Source: an uncultured Coriobacteriaceae bacterium (GTDB taxonomy: Bacteria > Actinomycetota > Coriobacteriia > Coriobacteriales > Eggerthellaceae). From it: DNA of 64,000 nt. The notes beneath the pieces are model-generated. The model was not told where the DNA came from. It worked only from the letters and a program-made list of their open reading frames with translations, and did no database searches. Location: assembly GCA_900550055.1 (NCBI GenBank), contig URQU01000003.1:15661-79660 (forward strand). Direction: 5' to 3'. Position numbers and translations under genes: made by a program. This document shows positions 51,453-59,666 of the stretch, piece by piece (positions within the stretch are counted from its first letter, which is position 1; each line of letters starts with the position of its first letter).

Positions 51453-51519
51453 GTAAACGCGCATCCGCACAGGTATGCAGATGTGCGTTTACGCATCCGC
51501 ATAACTGGGTACATATATG
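51453..51519 (+). repeat. Purine-pyrimidine hexamer element, copy 9 (with tail)
   Basis: TAAACGCGCATCCGCACAGG..., then tail GCGTTTACGCATCCGCATAA and CTGGGTACATATATGG. The 130 bp between it and the ParA gene are GC-rich and hold only the ribosome site. Confidence 0.72.
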
Positions 51520-51660
51520 GCAGCGGCAGGGCCCTAGCGCCCTGCCGTCGGCGGATGCGGGACCGGTAGCGACTCGCCGGCCCCGTGCCCGCCGCCGGCA
51601 GGCGGCAGATATCCGAGAAGGCCGCCCGGAAATCGGGCGGCACCCGTAGAAGGGAAGCAC

Positions 51661-52209
51661 ATGAAGACAATCGTTTTGGTCAACCAAAAGGGCGGCGTCG
51701 GCAAGACGACGTTCGCCGACGAGATCGCCTGGGGCCTCGAGCGCCGCGGGCGTGAGGTCGGCTTCATCAACCTCGACCCGCAGGGCGGCGCGAGTCACGA
51801 GCAGAAGACCGTCGAGGGCGAGAAGGCCGTCACCGTCGTCGACACCCCGGGCTATCTGAACGACAAGCTCGGCGGCTGCGTGGAGGTCGCCGACATCGCG
51901 ATCGTCCCCGTCGAGCCCAGCCAGCGCGGCCTTCGCGCGATGAAGCGCACGATCCAGCTCATCACGGGCGTCAACCCCGAGCTCGAGATCGGCCTGATCG
52001 TGAACCGCTATTCCGACAAGCGAATCATCGACCGCAGCTTTACCGACTTCCTCACCGCCGACGACCTGCCCATCCTGGGCTGCGTGCCGACCGCCGAGGC
52101 GTTCAAGCGCGGCGCGTCGTTCAACCGACCGGTGTCCGAGGTGCAGCCGGGCGGCCGCGCGGCGGACGCGATCGAGGGGATTCTGGACAAGGTGGAGGCG
52201 ATGCTGTAA
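51661..52209 (+). CDS. ParA/Soj-like partition ATPase
   Basis: Deviant Walker A ATPase of 182 residues: VNQKGGVGKTTFADEIAWGL (with the signature Lys), A' motif VGFINLDPQG, Walker B VTVVDTPGY, and the late PVEPSQRG loop. Length is short for chromosomal ParA but normal for small plasmid ParF-type proteins. It overlaps the ribbon-helix-helix gene by one base, the standard ParF-ParG arrangement. Presence implies an extrachromosomal or excised phase in which the element must be maintained. Confidence 0.93.
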   Translation: MKTIVLVNQKGGVGKTTFADEIAWGLERRGREVGFINLDPQGGASHEQKTVEGEKAVTVVDTPGYLNDKLGGCVEVADIAIVPVEPSQRGLRAMKRTIQLITGVNPELEIGLIVNRYSDKRIIDRSFTDFLTADDLPILGCVPTAEAFKRGASFNRPVSEVQPGGRAADAIEGILDKVEAML

Positions 52210-52508
52210 TGGCGAGGACTAAGAAGGCGGACTCCGCCATCAACAGCTTTTTCACTGACACCTCCAAGGAGATGGTCGAGCGCCAGGAGACGATCGTCGA
52301 GAAGGTCGTGAACCCCGACTCCGAGCCGGCAGCTGAGAAAAAGGCGGCGGCCTCTGAGGGCCCGACGCACCGCCTGAGCGTGATCGTCCCCGACGACCTC
52401 TACTGGCAGCTCAAGGAGTACCTGGTGGAGCACCGCCGCGAGGGCTACCGCAGTGCGAGCGACCTCATGCGCTCGCTGCTCGAGGAGCATCTGCGCAAGG
52501 ACCGCTAG
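52209..52508 (+). CDS. Ribbon-helix-helix partner of ParA (ParG-like)
   Basis: Protein of 99 residues with a flexible acidic/Ala-rich N terminus and a C-terminal RHH-like domain: HRLSVIVPDDLYWQLKEYLV then YRSASDLMRSLLEEHLRK. It is the likely centromere-binding protein and ParA stimulator. ATG overlaps the ParA stop (TAATG). A DNA target site has not been identified, though intergenic repeats in the element are candidates. Confidence 0.8.
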   Translation: MARTKKADSAINSFFTDTSKEMVERQETIVEKVVNPDSEPAAEKKAAASEGPTHRLSVIVPDDLYWQLKEYLVEHRREGYRSASDLMRSLLEEHLRKDR

Positions 52509-52546
52509 GCCGGTCGGAACGTCATCGAATAGAAGGGAAAACGGAA

Positions 52547-52624
52547 ATGACAGCATTCGAGTACAGCGCCCAGGGCTACCGCGTCGCGCCCTATATCGCG
52601 GATCTCGGCAAGAAGGAGGCCTAG
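52547..52624 (+). CDS. Tiny ORF (25 aa) coupled to the next gene
   Basis: Reads MTAFEYSAQGYRVAPYIADL and ends GKKEA. GAAGGGAAAACGGAA precedes the ATG, and the stop TAG is followed at once by the ATG of the next gene, whose ribosome site AAGAAGGAGG lies inside this ORF. Probably translated; possible upstream coupling peptide. Confidence 0.5.
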   Translation: MTAFEYSAQGYRVAPYIADLGKKEA

Positions 52625-53191
52625 ATGGATGCCGATGCCGGGCGCGTCCGCACCGCCCTGCGACTCCAGGCCGTCGCGGCCCGCGTCCACCACATGGACT
52701 GTGCGGGTTTCGCCGAGGAGGTGTGCGATGCCGTGGACGTCGCCGGACGTCTGGGCTATCTGGGTTGCTTGCACGCGGTTGTGAGGCTCGCGGCGGCCCG
52801 CGAGGCGATGCCGGACGCCGACGGGATGACGTGCGGCGAGCTAGGCTGTCTCGCCGGCCTCCGCCGCCAGGCGCGCGCCACCGACACGCTGGATGCCGAC
52901 AGCTTCACCGCCCGCATCCTCGCTGCCCTGGATATCAAGGGGTGGTCGGATCGATCTTCCTACCAAATCGCGGCGATGCGCCTGGCCGACCTGATTGCCC
53001 CGGTCTCGCTGATGGCGTCGCCGGAGCGCACGGAGCGCGGAGACCGCGCCCTGTATTCCTACACCTGCGGGCGATGCGGCGCACGCGTGACCGTATCGGT
53101 GTGCACGCGTTGCCCGTCCTGCGGCGCCCCCATGGTCGCCGCAGGACATGGCGCTCCGGTGATGAAAGGGGCGATCCATGTCGACTCGTAA
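52625..53191 (+). CDS. Hypothetical protein with C-terminal zinc ribbon (188 aa)
   Basis: Mostly helical Ala-rich N terminus (AVAARVHHMDCAGFAEEVCD) and a C-terminal zinc ribbon YTCGRCGARVTVSVCTRCPS plus CGAP (CxxC-x9-CxxCxxC). The ribbon suggests nucleic-acid or protein binding. It overlaps the next gene by 14 bases. No known family. Confidence 0.6.
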   Translation: MDADAGRVRTALRLQAVAARVHHMDCAGFAEEVCDAVDVAGRLGYLGCLHAVVRLAAAREAMPDADGMTCGELGCLAGLRRQARATDTLDADSFTARILAALDIKGWSDRSSYQIAAMRLADLIAPVSLMASPERTERGDRALYSYTCGRCGARVTVSVCTRCPSCGAPMVAAGHGAPVMKGAIHVDS

Positions 53192-53807
53192 GCTGATAAA
53201 GGGCGACCGCTACCGCGCCGGGCTGTGGAAGCTGGAGGAGCGCTGCTATGAGGCGCACGTCCGCATGCCGAACGCCAAGTTCATGATCAGAACGTACCGC
53301 TGTACGCAAGGCGAGGCGGTCGCGAAGTTCGATTCGTGGGTGGAGGCGGAAGGCCTCGACCTCGCTGAGGATGGGGCCAGGGAAGCCTGCGAGGGCAGCA
53401 TCGACGACGGTATGGGGACTGCGAGGCGCCCGTTAAACCGCGAGGAGCGCCGTGCGATGGAACGCCGCGACCGAAAGATAAAGAAGCGCCAGGCGCGAAA
53501 GGCGGCATCGGAGGCCGATGCCGCGCGACAGTCACAGGATATGGGGAAGGAAGAGACGGAAATGCAGAAGGTATCGAAAACGGACGGGCAGAAGACGGCG
53601 GCCGCGGGGACAAAGGCTCCGGAGACGGAGCCGGCCAGGTGCTACACGCTCATGTGCACGGGCGATCTGGGGACGGCCCCGGTGATGGTATTCCGCAACG
53701 AGGGCGACGCGAACGACATGATGCGCGCCCTGGAGCAGGTCGCGAAGGTGACGTCGCCCGATACCGTCTACGACGTTATGGAGGCCCCGTTCAAGGAGGC
53801 CATTTGA
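53178..53807 (+). CDS. Hypothetical protein (209 aa), basic middle
   Basis: Starts MSTRKLIKGDRYRAGLWKLE. Residues about 90-125 form a very basic helix (NREERRAMERRDRKIKKRQA) likely to bind nucleic acid; the C-terminal 60 residues form an alpha/beta part (CYTLMCTGDLGTAPVMVFRN). No family recognised. Overlaps the preceding gene and is 3 bases upstream of the next, so it is in an operon with both. Confidence 0.6.
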   Translation: MSTRKLIKGDRYRAGLWKLEERCYEAHVRMPNAKFMIRTYRCTQGEAVAKFDSWVEAEGLDLAEDGAREACEGSIDDGMGTARRPLNREERRAMERRDRKIKKRQARKAASEADAARQSQDMGKEETEMQKVSKTDGQKTAAAGTKAPETEPARCYTLMCTGDLGTAPVMVFRNEGDANDMMRALEQVAKVTSPDTVYDVMEAPFKEAI

Positions 53808-53810
53808 AGG

Positions 53811-55631
53811 GTGCTGAGGGGCCGGGGAGTGCAGGCCGCACAGCTGCCCGAACCTGCCGCCGTCCCAGTCCAGCGCCCCGCGTCTCCCGCCCTGGCTCCC
53901 GCACTGAGGACCATATCGGGAGAGACACCGCACTACCGCGCGCGCTTCGAGGTCGCAGCGGCCGACGGCGCGGACGCGGCCGAGGCCGTGAAGGAGATCG
54001 TCATGGGCTGGCTGCACGCCAAGGGCCTGGACGTACCGGAGGGCGCCGCGGACATCGCGGTGCCCGCGGGCTGGACGGCCGCCGACGAGCCCGACGCCGC
54101 CAAGGCCGTCCGCTTTCTCGGCCTATCCGGCGCGCAAGGCGCGGCATGGGCGGTCGAGGCCGATGAGCTCGACGGCGAGTTCTCGCGCCGCCGCTGGCAC
54201 ACGAGGATCGGCCTCGCACCCGCCGGAGACGGCGGGTGCATCCTCAACGTGCAGGTATCGCACTACGCCGTCAACGGCTTTTTCGGATACCAGCGCAACC
54301 CGCTGCCGTCCGTGCCGCGCGTCGTGCGCGATATCCTTGCGAACGGAAAGCTAGACGTGAGGATCGGCGCGTCGCGTGTGAGCGTCGAGGAGATATACCT
54401 TGACGCGGACACGCTAAAGCGCGATTTCATGTCGAGCCTGACCGATCGCGCGCGCTGCCTGCCGATCGTCCTCATGACGACCGACGACGACGGCAAGACC
54501 CCCGTATGGGATGCGACCGAGCTCGCATCGAAGCTCGTGGGCATGGCCACCGTGTACGTCATCGACATGCGCGACGGCGCGTTGGTGCAGGCGTTCCGCG
54601 ACCTGCTGCCCGACCGGACACCGGCCGGGCGCTACAGGATCGGGCGCAGCGCGGTCATGGTATACCGTCCGGGCATCGACCTGTCGGGCGAGGAATCTCT
54701 ATCGGCCTGCACGCTCTTCACGCGCCACAGAATCGAGCGCTATGCCGCGGGCGGGCGCGACGGTTTCATCAACGTGCTCATGCAGGGCCTCGGCCGCGGC
54801 ATCGACGCCCGACCGGGCGACGTCGCCGGAATCGGCGACGTGCTGTGGCTGCGCAGCCGAGTCGAGAGCGAGCGGCAGGGCGAGCGCATCGAGCGCCTGC
54901 GCTCGCGCGCGAAGGCGGCAGCCGAGCCGGTCGCCGATATCGACGGGCTGCGCGCGGAGAACGCGCGCCTGCGTGCCGATGCCGAGGCCTGGGAGGAGAT
55001 CGCGACGGACCAGGAGCGGAGCTATTCCGACGGCACGGCAAAGGTGGACGAGCTCACGAGGACCGTCCAGCGCCTCGAAGGCGAGAAGCGCGCGCTCGAA
55101 CGCAAGGCGGCGCAGTGCGCGGCACCGTCGGACGACGACGGTGCCGCGAGGGTGGCCGAATGCCTCCAGTCGATCCCGCGCGACCTGACGGACCTCCTGA
55201 AGCTCGCGCGATCCATCTGGCCCGAACGTATCGTCGTCCTGCCCGAGGCAATGGACTCCGCGAAGTCCTACGACGGCAACCTCGCCGAGGAATGGGATAT
55301 CGTCCGCAGCACCGCGACGGCGCTCTACGGCCTCCTGTTCGAGGACGACGGTTGCGAGGGGCAGGTCGCAGACGAGTTCCAGCGCCGTACGGGCTACGAG
55401 CTCACCTTCAGCGAGAGCAGCGCCACCAGGGCGCGCGCCGATCTGATGAAGATGCGCGAGAGGAGCTACGGCGGCCGAACCGTCGACATCTCCGCCCACA
55501 TCAAGGGGAGGAGCCAGAAGAACACCTTCCGCCTTCACTTCTACATCGATCGGGAAAACGAGCTGATAGTCATAGGGCATGCCGGATGCCACATGAAGAC
55601 CGCCGGCTCGCACCGTCGCGGTTTCAAGTAG
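53811..55631 (+). CDS. Large hypothetical protein with coiled coil and RelE-like C-terminal pattern (606 aa)
   Basis: Three parts: an N-terminal alpha/beta region of about 340 residues, a coiled coil at about 350-440 (DGLRAENARLRADAEAWEEI, VQRLEGEKRALERKAAQ), and a C-terminal domain of about 150 residues ending FRLHFYIDRENELIVIGHAG. That last pattern (basic substrate strand, then hydrophobic strand with His) recalls RelE-type folds, but I cannot confirm it. GTG 53811 is the first start with upstream AAGGAGG; GTG 53829 is an alternative. Terminator follows. Confidence 0.6.
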   Translation: MLRGRGVQAAQLPEPAAVPVQRPASPALAPALRTISGETPHYRARFEVAAADGADAAEAVKEIVMGWLHAKGLDVPEGAADIAVPAGWTAADEPDAAKAVRFLGLSGAQGAAWAVEADELDGEFSRRRWHTRIGLAPAGDGGCILNVQVSHYAVNGFFGYQRNPLPSVPRVVRDILANGKLDVRIGASRVSVEEIYLDADTLKRDFMSSLTDRARCLPIVLMTTDDDGKTPVWDATELASKLVGMATVYVIDMRDGALVQAFRDLLPDRTPAGRYRIGRSAVMVYRPGIDLSGEESLSACTLFTRHRIERYAAGGRDGFINVLMQGLGRGIDARPGDVAGIGDVLWLRSRVESERQGERIERLRSRAKAAAEPVADIDGLRAENARLRADAEAWEEIATDQERSYSDGTAKVDELTRTVQRLEGEKRALERKAAQCAAPSDDDGAARVAECLQSIPRDLTDLLKLARSIWPERIVVLPEAMDSAKSYDGNLAEEWDIVRSTATALYGLLFEDDGCEGQVADEFQRRTGYELTFSESSATRARADLMKMRERSYGGRTVDISAHIKGRSQKNTFRLHFYIDRENELIVIGHAGCHMKTAGSHRRGFK

Positions 55632-55635
55632 CACA

Positions 55636-55673
55636 GATCCCCGCCATCGGAACCGATGGCGGGGATCCTTTTT
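55636..55673 (+). terminator. Rho-independent terminator
   Basis: GATCCCCGCCATCG / CGATGGCGGGGATC stem then CCTTTTT. Very strong. Confidence 0.92.
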
Positions 55674-55812
55674 GAGCAACGCGCGAAACAGGCGGCGGAA
55701 ACGGCCCGCGCAATTGCAGGACTGCGGATACGGCGGCCGGCGTTTGGGACCGGGCGCTTTTGGGTAGCATCGAATGGTAATGCCGGCGACGTGACCAGAG
55801 GGGAGGGAGAAT

Positions 55813-56178
55813 ATGTTCGATACCGATAGCGATGTCCCGTACGACATCGAGCCGACCGCGACCGAGAAGCCGAAGGCCTCGACTGCGGACAGCGCAGCCG
55901 AGGCTGCCAAGAAGACGGCCGAGGCCGAGAAGCGCGAGAAGCGCCGCGCCCGCCAGAAGCGCCAAGCGTTCACCGAGCAGATGCAGAACTTGACGATGGA
56001 CGACATCAGACGCCTGATGGAGTCCAGCGTCGACCTCGGCGGCGTCAGCGACCCGCAGGCCGAGATTGAGCGCCGCATCGAGCGCAACGGCATGGCGTAC
56101 CTGATGAAGGGCGGCGCCGTGTATGCCGTGGTGCTCTCGAGCGACGACTACGAACGTCTCGCGGACAAGAAGGCGTAG
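55813..56178 (+). CDS. Phd/YefM-like antitoxin-type protein with charged N-terminal extension
   Basis: Protein of 121 residues. An Ala/Glu/Lys/Arg-rich helix (about residues 25-60) precedes a C-terminal segment RIERNGMAYLMKGGAVYAVV then LSSDDYERLADKKA, which resembles the end of the Phd/YefM DNA-binding domain (vaVLLSxxdYerL). No toxin gene follows; a strong terminator does. A solitary antitoxin or a regulator is possible. Confidence 0.5.
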   Translation: MFDTDSDVPYDIEPTATEKPKASTADSAAEAAKKTAEAEKREKRRARQKRQAFTEQMQNLTMDDIRRLMESSVDLGGVSDPQAEIERRIERNGMAYLMKGGAVYAVVLSSDDYERLADKKA

Positions 56179-56208
56179 ACCTCGCATTGGCGAGGGTCGC
56201 CGGGCGAG

Positions 56209-56242
56209 AGGCCGCCACCGGAACACGGTGGCGGCCTTTTTC
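56209..56242 (+). terminator. Rho-independent terminator
   Basis: Twelve-bp perfect stem AGGCCGCCACCG / CGGTGGCGGCCT, loop GAACA, then TTTTTC. Confidence 0.92.
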
Positions 56243-56457
56243 ATGTCGCGACGCAACGCCCGGAACACTGACCGGACAACGATGGAAAGCGAGCGGAAAC
56301 GCTCGCGGCGGACACAGACGGCCAGGCCCCGCCCCGCCTCGATGCGCGCCCGCCGGAGCCGGGAGGTATCGGATCGGCGCGCACCGAGACGTTGGACACG
56401 CGCCCGCGCGCAAGACTCCTGCCGCGATCGGGCACGCAGGCTACCGCACCCCGTCAT

Positions 56458-56607
56458 AACTTCGAGTGCCACGCGGACATGCCGACATCTCTCCGCAAGC
56501 AGCTCGTAGATCGGCGCCGGGTCGTCCACGGCATCGCCATCGGCCGCGAGCAGATCGAGCACGGCGGCCACCCCCTCGATGATACGGGCGCAATCGTCAG
56601 CATCCAT
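56458..56607 (-). pseudogene. 5' part of a minus-strand small gene, 3' end uncertain
   Basis: ATG 56607 sits 6 bases after an ideal AAGGAGGG and opens MDADDCARIIEGVAAVLDLL through IYELLAERCRHVRVALEVMT with good codon use. After about 56450 the frame becomes Arg/Cys/Ser-rich and stays open through the terminator to 55624, antisense to the antitoxin-like gene, which is not credible as coding. I read a truncated or frameshifted gene. It is divergent from the mobilisation genes. Confidence 0.4.
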
Positions 56608-56762
56608 ATGACCCTCCTTCTCATCGCTGAAAACAACTTATACGGCCGTGACGGTATCCGAGCCGTATCGGACTTGCAACAGATGAGCAGCGTCCCGTTC
56701 GTCGCGAAAGAGACGAGGGACAGCCGAAACGCGGACGGTATAACGGCATCGGATGACCGGTG

Positions 56763-56975
56763 TAAACCGGTTTAAACCCAGGCAAATAGGGGTAGGATAC
56801 TGAAAACTTCGCAAGAGACGCATACTTGTACCTCCATCGTAGATGTATGTACAAGTATGCCACCGAAGTCGGTCAGATTTCCGCCACCGGGCACAGCCCG
56901 CCGACGGAAATCTGACCGCCTCCGGCGCTTGCCAGGGCTCCGCCCTTGGACCGGGGTCGCGCACAGGTGCGCGAG
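56763..56975. other. Candidate oriT / relaxosome-binding region
   Basis: Directly upstream of mobC and the relaxase gene, a gene-free stretch with three nested signals: palindrome TAAACCGGTTTA (56763-56774), a 12-bp inverted repeat GCATACTTGTAC / GTACAAGTATGC (56820-56831, 56849-56860), and a 13-bp inverted repeat GGTCAGATTTCCG / CGGAAATCTGACC (56871-56883, 56905-56917) enclosing a smaller CGGGC/GCCCG pair. The sequence after it (CGCTTGCCAGGGC) is a plausible nic region. Such repeats next to mobC are the usual oriT layout. Confidence 0.55.
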
Positions 56976-56989
56976 GAATTGGAGGAAGC

Positions 56990-57601
56990 GTGGCAGAAAA
57001 AGCCACCTCGCAGACAAGAATGGTCAGCATCAGGTTGACCGAGGAGGAAATCAGCACCCTCAAGGCTAAAGCGAGTCTTGCGGGCACGACCGTCACAGAC
57101 TTCGTCCGCGAGACGGCGATCTACGGCAAGCAGGAGTTCACGCTGGCGAAGCTGCCCGGCGGCGAGCGCGTGGACGTGAAGGAGGCGCTGGAAGGGTTAC
57201 TCGACACCGAGCACCGCACGGTGCAGAAGCATTTCAACGTGACGCCTTACGAGGACACCTTCATCCGTGACGCCGCGAGGAAGGCCGGCATGACGCAATC
57301 GCGCTTCATGGTCGACCGCATCCTCCACACGCCCATGTACTACATCGGCGACCCCGACTTCTTCCAGAAGTTCTTCTACGAGCTCAACAAGCAGGGCGTG
57401 AACCTGAACCAGCTGGCCGCCGCGGCGAACACGCTGATCCTCCTCCAGGACATGCCCGACATGGCCAGGGAGCGCCGCTGCGAGCTCGCGGCGCAGATCG
57501 AGCACTTCGTAGCGACCCTGAAAGACCCATACTGCAAGGCGCTCGCGGAGACGCGCGGCCTCATGATGCAGCTCAGGCGGCAGTCCGAGGTGGAGCGATA
57601 G
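56990..57601 (+). CDS. mobC: MobC-like relaxosome accessory protein
   Basis: Protein of 203 residues. The N terminus holds an RHH-like domain (RMVSIRLTEEEISTLKAKAS LAGTTVTDFVRETA) and a second similar segment in the middle; the C-terminal part contains FYELNKQGVNLNQLAAAANT, the conserved MobC block (LxxxGNNLNQIArxaN). MobC opens oriT and guides the relaxase. GTG 56990 is preceded by GGAGGAA. It lies one base upstream of the relaxase gene and is longer than typical MobC proteins (about 110-150). Confidence 0.85.
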   Translation: MAEKATSQTRMVSIRLTEEEISTLKAKASLAGTTVTDFVRETAIYGKQEFTLAKLPGGERVDVKEALEGLLDTEHRTVQKHFNVTPYEDTFIRDAARKAGMTQSRFMVDRILHTPMYYIGDPDFFQKFFYELNKQGVNLNQLAAAANTLILLQDMPDMARERRCELAAQIEHFVATLKDPYCKALAETRGLMMQLRRQSEVER

Positions 57602-57602
57602 C

Positions 57603-59663
57603 ATGGCCATGCTCAAGACGCTCGCCCGGAAGTTCGGCGGCTGCAAGCAGATAAAGGACTACCTCGCGCGCAACGGCCGCGCCGTGACGTTCCGCTCAAG
57701 CTCAATCGATCTCGATAGCGCCGGCTGGGACGGGCAGATGGACGCGACGCGCCAGGTGTTCGGCAAGGATACGGGCCGCAAGTACTACCATTTCGTGATC
57801 TCACCCGATCCCGAGGACGGCCTGGATGCCAAGGCGGTAGACGCATTGGCATGCGATTGGGTGCGCGAGCGCTACAGCGGATATCAGTGGGTGATCGAGA
57901 CTCATATAGATAACGGCATTCCGCATGCACATATCGTCGTCAACTCCGTCAACCCCGTTGACGGGAGGAAGATACACCTCGACGACGATGACGTGCAGGC
58001 CGACGCGATGGAGTTGCAGAGAATCTGCCGCGACTACGGCTACACCGCCTTCGACAACTTCAAGTTCACGAGGGACGAGGACGGTTCCTGGTACGCACGC
58101 ACGCCGCGCCCCGACCGCCGGCGCGAGGTCGTCTTGCAGGAGGCGCGCCCGGCGCGCCGTCATATGACGGACGCCCAGCGCCGCGCCAGGTACAGCGGCA
58201 AGAAACTCTGGACCGATGCGATGCACGACGATATCGAGTCGGCTTTGCAGGGGTGCCGGACATGGCCCGCGCTCGAGAGGCGTTTGGCGGAGAAGGGCTA
58301 CCGCATCAATATCAACCGCCGCGGAGTGCTGACCTTCTACCCGCCCGAGGGCAAGGGCCATCCCGTGAAGGGTTACAAGCTGGACGACTCCTATACGGTC
58401 GAGGGATTGCGCGAGCGCCTTGCCGTGCGACTCGAGGGACAGCGCCCGAACGTGAAGATGTGCACCGAGGACCTTGTCCCGGACGTCGTCCTGCCGCCCA
58501 TGACTTTCGAGGCGGTCGCATCCAACAATCTCGAGCGGTCTAAGAGGATCGAGCGCTCCGCCGCCCGCCTTGCCGCCGCGGCCGACGCCGTGAACATTAT
58601 CCGAGAGCGCGGCTACCGCTGCTATGCGGACATGGCGGCCGATGCCAGGCGCCTCGCCGCCGAGGTCGACGCGCTCGACGCGAGGGTCGACGCGCTCAAG
58701 CTGGAGGCCGAGCAGACCGCCGAGGCCATCCGCCAGGTCGAGGTCTACACGTCTTGCGTCGCGCAGTTGACCGCGCGCCCGGAAGGAGCCGAAGCGCTCG
58801 CGGCATGGCGCGAGGACAATGCAGACGAGCTTCGCGAGATGGAATCGATCCGCAAGTGGATGGCCGAGCGCGGAATCGTGCTCACCGATATGACATACAC
58901 GGACCTCCTCGCACGCCGCGACGGCGTCAGGGCCGACGTGGCGAACCTCGCTTCCATGGCAGTCGATATCCGCAACCGCTCGCGCCGACTTTCCGCCGCT
59001 GTCGATGTCCTGGACTCATCGCAGATGCCGATTGGCCCCATAGATGTACGGGGCCGCGGCGAGAGGCAGAAGGGCGCCGGTCACGGCCTGCGCGACGCCA
59101 AGGTCATCACCGCGAACCAGACCGCCGAGCTGACGCGCGAGTACACGCGCTATCGCAAGGCCTATTCGGGGGCCATCGCGGCGGGCGCCCTCACGCCGGA
59201 TAAGATCAAGCAGATTGAGCGCGACCACGAGCGGGCCAAGGCGAAGATCATCGGCGAGCAGCGCGAGGAGGACCTGCGCGCGGAACGCTCGGCGTACGGG
59301 ATGGCCGGAAGCGAATGGGCGCAGGATGCTCCCGTGACGGTCGCCGCACCCGGCGGGACGGACAAGAGGTCGAAGCCCGGATGGAAGCCGTACCTCCAGC
59401 GCCCCGCGACCGAGAAGCAGATGAAATATCTCGAAGACCGCGTAGAGTCCGGCATCATCGCGCAGGCCGACATCGACAGCCTCGGCGGCGAGCCGACCAT
59501 CGCGGACGTCAACGCGCTCCTGAACTCGCATCCCAAGGTCAAGAACCTGGAGCTTGAGAAGATGGACGGCGACGGCGCGGACGGCACACGGACGTACACG
59601 CAGACCCGAGACGATATCGAGGACGACGGCTATACGCCGGCGAACTACACGAGGAGGAGATAG
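57603..59663 (+). CDS. HUH relaxase, MobA/VirD2-like (MOBP-type)
   Basis: Relaxase of 686 residues that nicks oriT and pilots the strand. The likely catalytic Tyr is near residue 20 (QIKDYLARNGR); strand YYHFVISPDP and the three-His motif HIDNGIPHAHIVVNSVN (about residues 100-115) form the HUH site. The middle region (AALERRLAEKGYRININR) is typical of Firmicutes/Actinobacteria MobA proteins. A coiled coil spans about 310-400. The last 100 residues (EKQMKYLEDRVESGIIAQAD) resemble a small helical accessory domain. ATG immediately follows the mobC stop. Confidence 0.9.
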   Translation: MAMLKTLARKFGGCKQIKDYLARNGRAVTFRSSSIDLDSAGWDGQMDATRQVFGKDTGRKYYHFVISPDPEDGLDAKAVDALACDWVRERYSGYQWVIETHIDNGIPHAHIVVNSVNPVDGRKIHLDDDDVQADAMELQRICRDYGYTAFDNFKFTRDEDGSWYARTPRPDRRREVVLQEARPARRHMTDAQRRARYSGKKLWTDAMHDDIESALQGCRTWPALERRLAEKGYRININRRGVLTFYPPEGKGHPVKGYKLDDSYTVEGLRERLAVRLEGQRPNVKMCTEDLVPDVVLPPMTFEAVASNNLERSKRIERSAARLAAAADAVNIIRERGYRCYADMAADARRLAAEVDALDARVDALKLEAEQTAEAIRQVEVYTSCVAQLTARPEGAEALAAWREDNADELREMESIRKWMAERGIVLTDMTYTDLLARRDGVRADVANLASMAVDIRNRSRRLSAAVDVLDSSQMPIGPIDVRGRGERQKGAGHGLRDAKVITANQTAELTREYTRYRKAYSGAIAAGALTPDKIKQIERDHERAKAKIIGEQREEDLRAERSAYGMAGSEWAQDAPVTVAAPGGTDKRSKPGWKPYLQRPATEKQMKYLEDRVESGIIAQADIDSLGGEPTIADVNALLNSHPKVKNLELEKMDGDGADGTRTYTQTRDDIEDDGYTPANYTRRR

Positions 59664-59666
59664 ACG

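Noticed and set aside
26199..51519. Hexamer elements read as CRISPR arrays
   Set aside because: No repeat-spacer regularity of 55-75 bp, no cas genes, and the units are 6-nt degenerate repeats in nine separate places.
55624..56457. Extension of the minus-strand gene starting at 56607
   Set aside because: The frame stays open but reads through a strong terminator and then antisense to the antitoxin-like gene with shadow-like composition.
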